Assembly: GCA_034440575.1 (NCBI GenBank)
Contig: JAOTOL010001564.1
Location: 1,116,001 to 1,180,000 of the forward strand
Length of the DNA: 64,000 bases
Source: Imbricaverruca yamaguchii
Taxonomy: Eukaryota; Arthropoda; Thecostraca; Neoverrucidae
Direction of reading: 5' to 3'
Shown here: in pieces, positions 22,330-34,253 of the stretch
Position numbering within the stretch: the stretch's first letter is position 1
Layout of the letters: the number at the start of each line of letters is the position of its first letter
Notes under the pieces: generated by a model
Databases searched by the model: none
What the model saw: only the letters and a program-made list of their open reading frames with translations
Told to the model about the DNA's origin: nothing
Translations under genes and position numbers: made by a program

Positions 22330-22914
22330 ATAAGATAGGAATGTAATGGGAATTATTTCTCCCCTCATCGAGCTAAAGACTCAGATAAAAGGCACCGGTG
22401 TGTACGACTAGACTATAAAATGATTCAATCTTTAGTGCCCCACGTTGACGAAAGACCTTCCATGTCGGTTCAAAGGTCAACATTTTAGCCAATTAAACTG
22501 GCCTGCGTTTCAAAACTTTTTTTTTCTTCAAAAGGTCGGAAGTTTCTCAACTGTTCTAATAAAAGTTTCGTGTGCTGAATCCGAAAACACTATCCATTTT
22601 TATCGATTAGCTCAAATTTTCACACTACGTCCAAGATAACAACTCACACACTGATGTATCAGTATGCATACTGCAGTATGATATATCAGTAGCGGAGAGA
22701 AGTGAGAATTGGGACGCGGGAGAAAGGGGAAAAGCATTATCTTTTAAAGTACAAGTTCAGCGCTGCTTTTTATTATGTAATATTTTCTTATGAACAAGCG
22801 GCAGCGTTGGCAAGCATCGCCGTCTTCCTTTTCGACGCGCAACGTGGCTGTGTGAACGGTGAGTGGAAAAGGTTCTTATTTTGGGCGTCAATAACCACCA
22901 ACTGTTATTTTTGT
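22330..22914. other. Upstream of the gene relic; possible short intron
   Basis: A frame (22702 onward) enters the relic at 22915. GTGAGT at 22859 and a T-rich stretch ending in CAG at 22921 would make a 63-base intron joining an upstream exon to the relic. This is a guess from the consensus alone. Confidence 0.35.
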
Positions 22915-24119
22915 ATGACAGATAAGAAAGGAGTAAATCGAAAGAAACAGAAGTATGTAAATTATTCGGATGTGCCATCAGCCATCAAGCCAGTCCCTCA
23001 TGGTCCAGATGTCCCCATCCCTGAACCCGATGTCGACATCGAGTCATCTTCCGACTCTAGTGGGGATGAAATGGACGCAGACGCGTCTGGTGCATATGAA
23101 CCGACCGAGAACGATCGACCGGTACCGTTGAGCCAAGCTGAGCTCAATGACCTAACGAGGGACCTGAACTTGTCCAAGGAGTCTGCTCAGCTGCTGGGTT
23201 CACGGCTCCGCGAGAAACGTTTGCTGGCCCCTGAAACGACATTCTTTTGGTATCGGAATCGCGAAAAATAATTCAGAGAATACTCTACCTTCGACGAAGA
23301 ACATTCTCTAGTCCACTGCAACAACATCGCGGGCCTAGTAGAAGCAATGGGTACAGAGTACAACCCGGCAGAATGGAGGCTGTTCATAGGCTCCTCGAGT
23401 AGGAGCCTGAAGGCAGTTCTTCTGAACAACGGCAATAAGTTCGTGTCGATTCCTGTTGGACACTCCAACAGGAATCGTTGGAGGGAAGGGGTTGGAGGAG
23501 TGCAACTGAGGGAAACGCATAACAGCAAGGAACTTTTGTTGTTTGCTTTGAACTACAAAGAGCATGGTTCGCTCATCTGTGGTGACCTCAAGGTAGTAGG
23601 TCTCGTCCTCGGGCTGCAGGGCGGCTACACGAATTGTCCATGCTTTCTGTGCCTCTGGGACAGTCGGGCTGACAAACAGCACTATGTACAACGCGACTGG
23701 CCATCCAGGCATGCACTTGAACCTGGCTCCCACAACGTGCAGTCACGCCCCCTGGTTGAACCACAGAAAATCTTACTTCCACCACTCCATATCAAACTCG
23801 GTTTGATGGAAATTTTGTGAAAGCACTGGATAAAGAAGGACGAGGATTTGCATTTTTGGGACAGAAATTTACTCATGTGAGCAGAGAGGAGCTGAAGGCT
23901 GGTGTATTCGACGGTCCTCAGATAAGGGAGCTTATGAAGGATACTCGATTCGAAGAATGCCTGGCACAGTCTGAGCTCTCTGCGTCGCTGGCCTTGAAGT
24001 CAATCATCACCAACTTCCTGGGTAATCACAAAAGTGCGGAATACGTAAAGGTCGTCGATGAGTTTATGCTTTTGTCGGATTCACTAGTAAACCAGTCAGA
24101 GCAATGTTTTGGTTCATAG
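22915..24119 (+). pseudogene. Damaged copy of an uncharacterised multi-copy arthropod gene family
   Basis: I recognise the layout from proteins repeated many times in arthropod and other invertebrate genomes, without known function. An N-terminal basic start (MTDKKGVNRKKQKY) leads into PSAIKPVPHG, an acidic-serine stretch near residues 42-56, and ELNDLTRDLNLSKESAQLLGS. Then come EWRLFIGSSSRSLKAVLL, ICGDLKVVGLVLGLQ, CFLCLWDSR near residues 243-251, LPPLHIKLGLM, and finally VFDGPQIRELMKDTRF and ITNFLGNHKSAEY. Codon 119 (23269-23271) is an in-frame TAA, after which the same frame continues normally. One A appears missing from an A run at 23810-23812, moving the rest to another frame. The copy ends at TAG 24117-24119, without the C-terminal part I expect in relatives (a block with HGERFHQD). 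The high copy number in relatives suggests a mobile origin; that is inference. Confidence 0.75.
23447..23477. repeat. Perfect 14-bp hairpin inside the gene relic
   Basis: CGATTCCTGTTGGA, then CAC, then the exact reverse complement. It lies in the segment coding SIPVGHSNRNRWREG. As I remember the relatives, SIPVGHS is followed directly by a block like the LRETHNSKELL seen here, so about ten residues look inserted. Confidence 0.85.
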
Positions 24120-27100
24120 GAGTCAAATAACATATTTAAAAAATCGAGCTAATCGAGCAAAGCGGATGCCATTTTCGGAACCAGCATAAAAAACAGACCT
24201 AGAAACAGCTGAGACACCCTTGACCTTATAAATCACGCAGATCAGTGTTCTCGGGCATTTTAATTATTGCACAATGTTGTTCCTTAATTATTTATGCTAC
24301 GGCTTCGAACGTTAATCATAAACCTTTGTGCAGCTTTGCGGTTCTGGCTCCTTCGCACCCATAAATACTGGGTCAAAACAGGTCATGGCTCTTGATCATT
24401 ATTTCCGACTGAAAGAAATTAGAACCTAGAAACTGTTACGGTTAGCACTCAAGGATAATAGTGGACGCTGAATTCGTCTTCAGCACCAAACTTCACCTCA
24501 GACACCTCTCGTCCACTTACTCAAAATATTTTGTAAAACGCCGTCATCAGTCAATGGTAAATCACCCAAGTAATTGAAGTCGGATTAATTGACCACGTCA
24601 CCTTTTGGAAACCATTGGATTTTATAATATAATCGCTTCCGATAATTAGGTAATATACCAATCGATTATATATTACTATGCATAGGTGTTTGCTCTCCTA
24701 GCAGGTAGAGTTCTATCTCCCTCCCCTGCACCTTGTACGTCGCGCAAACAACGTTCCATCAATTTCAGAAGAAGAAATATGGTACCAAGCATAAATATTC
24801 CATCGTTCGGAGGTAACTGAAGTGGGAACATATCGGACCCTGGACGGCCGGTGGGTGGCACGCTCTCCATTGTGCACCGACACCCCCATTGACTTAACAT
24901 GGCGTTTTGTATTGTCGCGTGAAATACGGCCGCGTCACATATTGGCAGGTGGCTCGGTCGTGACGAACGTCACGCACGTACGACTGGCACCGTGCCAGAG
25001 CCGGCAGTCCGTCGGCCAGCCGACGGACACGACCTCGGAGCAAGTGTGCCAAAGCCGGGCCGGTCAGGTATTCGAGGGTCGCCAGGGAGCAGGCTGTGTG
25101 CAAATGAGCCGACGTCAGATGTCATTTTGGGAGCTCAAAAAGGCTCGAATTCGTAGCTCTAAGTGTTGAGAAGCTCACGATACCATTCGAACCGGCTTAG
25201 AACTCTCCAGCAAATAGTCTGCCGTCAATCGGCCATTGTGCAAACCGTTGCAAGAACCAATTTTCAACGGCGCTTACTCCAGGGCTGCCATGGTAAAAAT
25301 GGCTAAAATATTGGCAGCAAGTGATTTGGCGGCAGTCTCCGCCACCATTTGACATCCTTGCACGGGGTGTAGTCGTGGGTCCACCCACGGTGACCGGTCG
25401 GGACCACGTTTGCGCACGGATAGAGAACGTTTTAAGGAGCTGCGACAAAAATTATTTTTAATGGCCCCCTCGTGACGATCACTATGAGCAAACGACTAAA
25501 AACGGCCTCTCTGTCAAAGCTTTGCAATGTTGAGGGATAGATGAATCAGTTTCACAGAGTTCTTCCACGGTTGGGTAACCATGAATTCATGCAGCGAGCG
25601 CTGCTGACCGGGTCACTGCGTGTTGCTACAGTGACAGTTATTCGACAAACGAGAGACCTTGCGAGAGATGAAGCCTAGCGGAGCTGGTGGGTCTGTTCTA
25701 GTTGTATGCTATTTGTTGCAGCGTAACAAGAAAACAGGAGCTGATTCAAGACCATATTGCATCCTATTAAGCTAATTTTATGGGAAAACTATGCGTATTC
25801 CAAACGTTCTTCGCGTGGGCAACTTAGTTGATTGGACCACAATTTTCGCATTGGCCACAATTAAAGCGTCAGCAACTTGTGATCGGCTTGTATGCATTCT
25901 GGAAGTGGTGAATTTCATATGCAGAAACCTCCGGGCTTTTTTATTGATAGGCGGCATCTGATGACTTCCTCACCATGCGCCCACCGAGAAACAATTTGTT
26001 TATGCATGAATAAAATGTGTCATCCAACCTTTCCAGTGTACTGAGATGAACGCATTGCTCTTCTCAGGAGAGTAGATGACCATAAATAACCATCTGCAAT
26101 GATCCTGCATGGTACTCATGAAAAATGAAAATTAGTATAGGAACAGTCGCATTGTCAAAAGGTGACTGTCCTTGCAAAGGCAATTTGAGGTCATTTACCT
26201 TTGGTGACCCGATTGACTTCGGATGACATGTTTGATCACGAGGGTCTTCTGGTGTAAAGGTGGTACTGAAACAGACTGAACGCTGAAAATTTCATTAAAA
26301 TATCTGTATCCGTTAAAACATGACGACTGGTTGAACTTTTTTGGAGGTGACCTCACTGACCTCGACTAACTCGTTGACCCTAGATGATCTGACCTAAAAA
26401 TTTTGAATCAACGTGTCAAATTGATGTGGGAAAAGTATGCCAAATTTGGGCGCGCTGCCGCGCGCCGTTCGTCCGCTATCCGCGAAAAACCTGAGGGTGG
26501 CGCGGTTAAAGATCCCCCCTCCTCAGACGGGACGGGTTAATGTGGTCGATTTGGGGTCAAAATTTACCTTTGACCTAACTTGGTAGATCGTCTGTCACTT
26601 GAAAGCACCAGAAAACCTTCATGATTTAATAGAGCTCCTCGAGCTCCATAGTATATCCGACTGAATGATCTACCTTCATCAGAGGCCAAGCAGGTCTCAG
26701 CAAAGTTCCATTTGATGTATTTAAAAGAAAAACAAATGTTCAAGCTCTTTGAGTAGCCGCTATGTATTATTCGATACAACAACAAAAGGTATCAAGCAGT
26801 TTTATGGTAGCAAGTAATGGAACAATCGGCACCAGGCGTTATTTTAGGTGGATTCCATGGTGCATGATTTGACAACCAACTTGCGCTTCGTACACGAATA
26901 ATGAGTAATATTTGCAGACCATAGTTCCTTCTTGAAAACGTTTTGCAATTGCTTGTAACTATGTGACTCAACATTTACCAAGCCTGGAGATGATGAGCCG
27001 GTATAATTATATGTACTTGGCTGAACTCAGTGTTGTGAGCTTTTCCGGATGGAGCATGCCCGTGGCAAGTCCTTCACAAATGCACCAATTGCTGTAAAGA

Positions 27101-30100
27101 AACATCTCGTGTGCATAATATCGGTGGTTGTCACAGGCAAACGTCACAACAGAACCCTCGTCCGTGCCCACACGCAACAGATAAATGCAAACAAACTCGA
27201 CCAGCTTAAGTGAACACAGTGTATAGAGCTCTCACCAACGAAAATGGATACACAATCTCGACGGCTTCCTCACGAGTGTTTGCACTCAGCAGGTTGCACA
27301 ACATCGAAGCTTCCTCACAGTGCAAACATCAAACGGCATTGCGGGTGCGCAGCTTCGGCAACTCCACCGCAGTCCACGAGCTCCAGATGTCTGTGGCGAC
27401 AGGTCGCGACATCTCCCACGTCATCACCATCAGCGGCTTGAGCAGCCGGCGCCACCGCCGACCTCCATCCATAATGCGGCAATCAGCGCGCACCACACCG
27501 CATTCGCAGTCAGGAGATGGTGGCGCAGATAGCTCGATGAACACGCAGAAACCGCTGACGCACGGCGTCATCTACGCACAGCGTGAATGATGCCCGGGAA
27601 GATTGTGTCGGAGCCACACAATCGATCGTGAGCAGGCTTTCTTCTCGCGTCATGCACGTAGGTAGGGTGCAGGCGCTGTTCTGAAGTTGAAGAAATACGA
27701 ATTTGAGTGCATTTCGTTCTATGTAACGCCGACGAATCTTATTATAGTGGAATCAGGCTCTTGCGAAGTTGGGGACAGCTGATCAGTGACCGACGACATT
27801 TCTACGTATTTGCGTGTGATCTGTGTTAAGTGATTTGTGATAAGTGAAGCATCGCAGTATTACAGGATTATATTTTCTAGGATTGCAAGTTCTTCAAAAC
27901 ACCTGGTTCCATCCTCTGGACGTAATTTTGGTCGCCCAGGTGAACGTGTGTCGCATATACACAGGAGTAGATTCGCTGACGCTTCGCACTCGCTCATATC
28001 GACACTTTTCCAACTGAAGGTCGTGAAATTTCGACGTGGTCTTTTGGTAGTGCAAATTCACACGACTGACTTTCGCCGAGTACGCTGCGGCATGGAGGTG
28101 TGGTGGCCTGCCGTTGCCTTTGACGCCACCGCCAGCTCATCGCTAGCCGGGAGATTGGATGTCACCCACATGCGACTGCATCGAGACAGCCGGAGAGGGC
28201 GTGTAGCAGTCCACCACCGCTAGGTAACCTGGTGATCACCCCTTGGTAGGAAAATGGTCACTTCATGTCAGGCCATCCAGCCATCACCTTGTTTCCGGAG
28301 GCGGCCTAGTGCACTTGCTTGTATAAATCGTACGCTTTACTCTTTTACTTCACCAATCCATTTATTCACACGTTATTTATTACTTTTTCATAAAGCTTAG
28401 TCAGTTCTTTCACGCTTATCGATCCTTGATTCTTCACGTGACACCGTTTCAACGGTAACTTTCTTCTCATTGTTTGGGTTTAAGGGCGCTTCGAACAGTT
28501 GTTTCACCATTAGCGTCCCCACTCTTACCCCTCCCCAGATACTTCCTTCAGGTCAGATGAAGCATATGATCTCGTAGAACCCCAAAGACCATCTGAACAA
28601 AGATGCACCTTGGCGAATTTGTTCAGCCTGAGTTAGAACTCAGCGATCATTTTTATCCGCGTGAACTTCAAAGTAATCATTTGCAAGGATTTACAAGCCA
28701 TCGAATATCATGTTTGGTGTGAATATCAAATAGAGTTGGTGATGCCGATGTGGGTGAGGTCAAATAGGCTATGTGGAAGTTATTGTTCCACAACTTCTCG
28801 AGACGTTTCACTTTTAGTCTGACCTGAGTGGTCACCGGTTCACCAGTGTTAGAACCTAGCACCGTTTGGTTTGCTTCGCAGCATACAGCATTGCGTCATA
28901 CTTCCTTCACCCCGCGGCGCTGTCTCGGCTAAGACGAGATGGAGAACGGAGGGCTAACAGACCCTCGGATGCGGACTGCGACATGTGACTGTAAATGTGA
29001 CTGCGATGCGAATGTTACTGTGAATGCGCGCGGCAAGTCAGCGTCACTTTTACTCTGGTGCTTAGGAACTCAGAAGCAAAAAATGCTGCCCCCATTTTAC
29101 TGCATCAGCAATGAGGTAACATCAGTGTCTGATTCGCGGAATGGCATGCATATGGTAAATCTGCTTTACATACTGAATACTGAAATTCTGAGGAATATGA
29201 GGTTCGGAAAAAGGCGGCACTGTTGGCTTTTGCTCAAATGTTTCAGTACAGTCATCCAATTCATCGGCTAACCAAAACATTGTAGGATACCGAAATGAGC
29301 CATTTGTATGTTTCTCTGTTGTCAGTGGCACAAGGTAATTGTCATTTCCTCAGTCGTATCGCATTTGTCAGAAAAGGTCATCAGTGAACCACTAGGTTCA
29401 CTGGTGCCGTCGTGCATTTAATTTCGGATGAACATCCCAGCCAAACTTCATTTGTACAGATAAACCGCCGAACGTTCTTTACTTTATACCAACGCATTCA
29501 CTAAACCGACTCAATTTATATTTCATTTCACCTTCCGTAGAACTTTTCAACATTCAATGTGGGTTGATTTATAGCTCAGACTTGCATACAGGACCATCGC
29601 ATAATTATATAGAAAGAAAGATGGCAGGCAAGGCCACGAAAACTGGAGGAATGTCCCTCAGACAATTAAACCCGGTAATAAAAGATACGAGATACCAGCG
29701 ACAAACAAGCAGAGCCGTGTTTATTAAGCTGGTCAAAAATAGCTGGCTTGCTGAGGCAGCTTCCTCCACCAACTTAACAACGCCCATAAATCGGAATTAA
29801 AATCTCCATATCCGAGTTCACCAGGCACACGAAGGCAATCCGCACTCAGAGATAAGGATAACTAAGGAATCGGAGCTGCAAATAAGTTATTGTGAGGACC
29901 CAGCAACGCCAAGTCAGATGAATTCAAAGCGTATTTGTGGGGCTTGCCCATAGGGTGCAATCCCAAAATTGCAATTATTGCAGGGCTCAACCGAACATTG
30001 AAGAAGCTTCAGCCATCCGAGGAGACCGGAAGCTGCAATTATGGGACGGTGATAAATATTACTTTCCTGACATAATCAGCTTTAGGTAAATCGCGCTGTA

Positions 30101-30182
30101 TGCAAATGCAAATGTGTCTGAAGCGTAGCTGGTAAAGGAATTGCAGATGGATAAGTAGAAGACTGGAGTAAAAAGAAGGAAA
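24120..30182. other. 6 kb without a recognised gene
   Basis: Moderately AT-rich. I examined the frames at 24822-25169, 27210-27590, 27837-28223 and 28939-29271 and found no known domain, no zinc-finger or transposase motif and no RNA gene. 26160-26560 is rich in GACCT/AGGTCA-like words and contains GGCGCGCTGCCGCGCGCC, a small palindrome at about 26449-26466. It may be part of an unknown repeat family. Confidence 0.5.
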
Positions 30183-30790
30183 ATGGAAAGAAAGAGAGAA
30201 AGAGAGAAAGAGAGAAAGAGAGAAAAGAGAAAGAGAGAATGGGAGAAAGAGAGAAATAGAGAAAGATATAAATGTAGAAAGAGAGGAAGCAGAGAAAGAA
30301 AGAAAGGGAGAAAGAAAGAAAGATAGAAAAAAGAATGAGAAAAGGAAAGTACGATAGAAAGAAAGGAAGACAGTCAGAGAGAGAAATATAGATGGTAATA
30401 TAAATATAGAGACAGAGACTGAGACAGAGACAGAATCAGAGAGAGAAACAGAGACAGAGACAGAGACAGAGACAGAGACAGAGACAGAGACAGATACAGA
30501 GACAGAGACAGAGACAGAGACAGAGACAGAGACAGAGATAGAGACAGAGACAGAGACAGAGACAGAGATAGAGACAGAGACAGAGACAGAGACATAGACA
30601 TAGACATAGACATAAACAGACAGAGACAGAGACAGAGACAGAGACAGAGACAGAGACAGAGGCAGAGACATAGGCAGAGGTAGAGGCAGACAGATGGAGA
30701 GACAGAGACAGAGTCAGAGACAGATACAGAGACAGGAACAGAGACAGAGACAGAGATGGAGACAGAAACAGAGACAGGGACAGATAGAGG
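30183..30790. repeat. (GAGAAA)n then (GAGACA)n microsatellite
   Basis: An A/G-only tract (30183-30370) passes into a long (GAGACA)n tract with scattered ATAGACAT variants (to about 30790). The minus-strand translations LSLSLS and VSVSVS are artefacts. Confidence 0.96.
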
Positions 30791-31121
30791 GAGAGGGAGG
30801 GGCAAAAATAGGGTTGAAGGGTGTGGTGGATAAGGTGGCAAAAGGGGGACGAGTGAGAACAAAATAGAGATGGGAAGTGGCGAGAAACAAGAAGATGAGC
30901 ATGGGCGTGTTTGACTTTGTCCCTTGGCTACCTGATTTGTATCTGTCCGCCTACCACGCGCACCCTACCCTGGCCCAGCATACCTCACAACATGAGTCGG
31001 CACGAATGAGGCGGATCGTCACGTGACGCTTCAGTCTGGCCTCGTGACAGCCCTGACGTCGGACGGTAGATGGTGCGTGCTGAAGCCCAGCTGGCAGCGG
31101 CACACCACGTCTGGCCGGCAG

Positions 31122-31313
31122 GTCGACCGACTGGTGACGGTAGCAGTCGACCGACTGGTGACGGTAGCAGTCGACCGACTGGTGACGGTAGCAGTCGACC
31201 GACTGGTGACGGTAGCAGTCGACCGACTGGTGACGGTAGCGGTCGACCGACTGGTGATGGTAGCAGTCGACCGACTGGTGACGGTAGCGGTCGACCGACT
31301 GGTGACGGTAACG
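31122..31313. repeat. 24-bp tandem repeat, eight exact-length units
   Basis: GTCGACCGACTGGTGACGGT opens each unit, with TAGCA or TAGCG closing it. Eight units of exactly 24 bases fill 192 bases. Period is a multiple of three, hence open frames both ways. Variation is limited to a few point changes, so the array is probably young. Confidence 0.96.
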
Positions 31314-34253
31314 GCCGGTCGGCCGGCGAGATGACACGGAACGGCGCGTCGTTTTGTGGCCAGAAGGGAAGCATCGATCACTCTACCACCCGACCACTCA
31401 CGGAGCTCCTGGAAACGTCGGCCGGAGCTCGTGATTGATTGTTTACCGGAGGAGGACGAGGCTTGCGTCATCCTGGCCTCCAGGGGCCACAGTTTAAGGT
31501 ACGGAAATGATATGGCCTGCATAATATGCACCGCATCAACACCATGCCAGGCGTGTGAGGGGCTTAGCCACCGTGCCTGCAAACGACGCAGCGCGCTTGC
31601 ATTTGACAGGGGCCTATGTCCCCTTCACTGCGCGTCACTTCAGCACCCGGGCCGAGCAGCTCATTCAGTCGGTGGCCCTTCTCCGACACTCATCAGTAGG
31701 TGCTCACAGGGTGCGTCACGTGACAGCAAAAAAGCAGCGCCGTCTGGACCCGGCGCTCGGCTACTGCTCGGACGCACGCCATGTTGACGCCGGCGGCGGT
31801 TCGTTTTTACGCGCCGCCCGTCGGCATTACACCGCGCGCGGAGCCGGCCGGACAATTTCCCAGAAGATTTTCGACGACGGCGTCATGGAAAAACTTGTTT
31901 GTCGCCGGACGCTAACTGGAAATGTTTCCCAATGCACTCTGAGAGGTGACGCCGGCTTTAGACACACCTTGTTAGAGGCCACAGTCGGGCGATAAATTTG
32001 AGTGGAGGCCGTGGCCTGCGCTCGACGGCTGGTGCTGTACCACTCTGCTGGGAGGGCAATGCACCTCTGCGGTAACTAAGCCGACACCATTTTCACAAGA
32101 TGGGTAATCAACCAACAGGGGTTGACCGAAGGACTGCCTCAAGATGTTCCTGTGAAGATGGCAGTGTCTTTATTTAAATCCATCACCGTGGTGACCACCG
32201 CACCATTTCTAGCATCCTCCCGCACATGGCTGCCTGGACAGTTGCCCTCCAGCCAGCTCGGGGCGCGAGTAAGTGCCTTAGCAATCATCACACACAACGC
32301 ACGCACGCACTCATTATTCAAATCAAGACGTTACCTTCATTGTGTACGACAACGCATTTACATAAAATTACCACAATTGGAGAATCCTGCCCACTCAAAG
32401 GGGCCGCCGTGGCCGGTCGGCGCGCGTTGCCGCCAAACCCGATCGTCGGGTGGCGGGACGACTCACCTGGTAGGTGGCGCGGTAATCATCTTCTCGCGCT
32501 CCCGGCCGGTGTGTACAAAAGCCGTGACCTGACTCTTGACATCCCCATTGTACGAACACTGGCTGTCTTTGTAAGGCAACGTAGATGAACACCATATAAG
32601 TGGATAGAGATCCTAACTGGCGCGTTGTATAGTTCCATACATTTTTCAAGGGATTGAGACACTTGTAGCATTAATTACCTGATTAAATTAGTGCCTCGAC
32701 GATGTACAGTGGTTTAGATGAATACCACTGGGTGGATGCGTGTTGAAACGAGTTTGAGCTCGTTGGAGCGAAACCAATTTTGGCCACCGCCAGTGCTACG
32801 ATCTCCCGTGCCATGTGCCTATCTCAAAGATAATCGTTCCAAGGCCTGGTAGGGCAGATAAAACGTCGGTAAGATTGTCTCTCTGGCAGCTTCTCCGTGA
32901 CACTTGCACACACACTGTGTCGCCACTTAAGGTGTTAAGATCCAATCCGAGCTCATTCAAATGAATCACCGGTCGCTTAAATCACGCTGCAGCACTCAGA
33001 GAGCACAGTCGCGATCGCGCGCGTTGGCGACACGCACCGAACAAGGTGCTGGTCCATGCACATCAGCTCAGAGTCCATGTCCCGCTAGACCGCCTGCACC
33101 CGGTGCATTGTTGTTCCACAGTCCGCTTAGAATATCAACGTCTCGTAATCGGGTGAGATCCTGTGGTGCGTACAGTTGTCAGGCTTAGATAAAGTAGCCA
33201 ATAAAACTTCACATAAAGCTCCAAGCACTCCACCGACGATGGGCCGTCTTCACGGCATAACAAGAACCGGCTCTGAATGTCAAAATCAATTAGATTGACA
33301 TTATTCGATGTGAGTAATGCACTCCTAAATACAGTTTCCGTATTGCGGAGACCATATTTTACGACCGCCTTAGCTCATCTCGGTGGCGTACTGCTGAGGT
33401 TAACGCCGAGGCGGCATCGGTAGATTTCCAGGAATCTCCGGAGCTGGCGGGAGGGCCTGTGATGATCAGCGGGCGTGAGAAAACGGCACCTCCTGCTGGG
33501 GGACGCCATGGATCACGGCTCCCGTCACCCCGAGCCCGGCGACGGGCCCTGGTCAGGACGCGACGCTGCGATGAAGCCGTTGGCCAGCCCATCAGATACA
33601 CGCTATCGTCGCCATCTTTATGGTCCTGTTTATGCAGAGGGACCGAGGCCACCGGAACATGTAGAGCGCGACAAATCTGACGCCGCTTTCTTCTCGGTGC
33701 GATGATGTGAGCTGGCAGAGGTGCCGACCTGCTCCACGCTTCTGACGGCACCATCAGTCACCATCGACGGGGAGCCGAATCGGTAACTGAACGTGACGTG
33801 GCTCGGCGAGATCTGCATACCTCACGTCCCAGTGCCCAACACCAGCCTCAAATCGTTCATGTAGGTTTCAATTTGGCTTGCAAATTACCGTCTTTTCGAC
33901 AGAATGGGTGCGCAGCTACCTGAGACTGGTATCTGCCAGGGTACTTCTTTCTGTACGTACTTCTTGTAGCTCCGACTGGCTCCCGTCCCCCCGCCCCCCA
34001 CACTAGCTGCCTACCATTCGAGCGCCAGCCACCTGAATTATGGACGAACTGCAACTACTGCCATCTATCGGCCGACGGGGGAGTTGACGCGCATACCGGC
34101 CGCCGGCTGGAGACTGCAGCAGGGTGATAGCGGCCGCACCGGCGGCCGGCCGGCAGTTCTTCGCGAGACGCGGCACGGGTGGGGTGTGCTGCTGGAGAGT
34201 GGCAGTGCCGATCACAAATGCGGTGACGTGCGGATCTTACGGCCGGAACAGTG
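31314..34253. other. Upstream region of the Toll-like receptor gene
   Basis: About 2.9 kb with no second gene recognised. CpG content rises towards 34 kb. The last few hundred bases before 34254 are GC-rich and should contain 5' untranslated sequence and the promoter, but no TATA box or initiator is clear enough to annotate. Confidence 0.45.

Noticed and set aside
30039..30862. Minus-strand frames rich in LSLSLS/VSVSVS
   Set aside because: Translation of the GAGAAA/GAGACA microsatellite.
34251..34253. GTG as start of the Toll gene
   Set aside because: A nuclear eukaryotic gene is expected to start at ATG. ATG 34254 follows at once and begins a good signal peptide.
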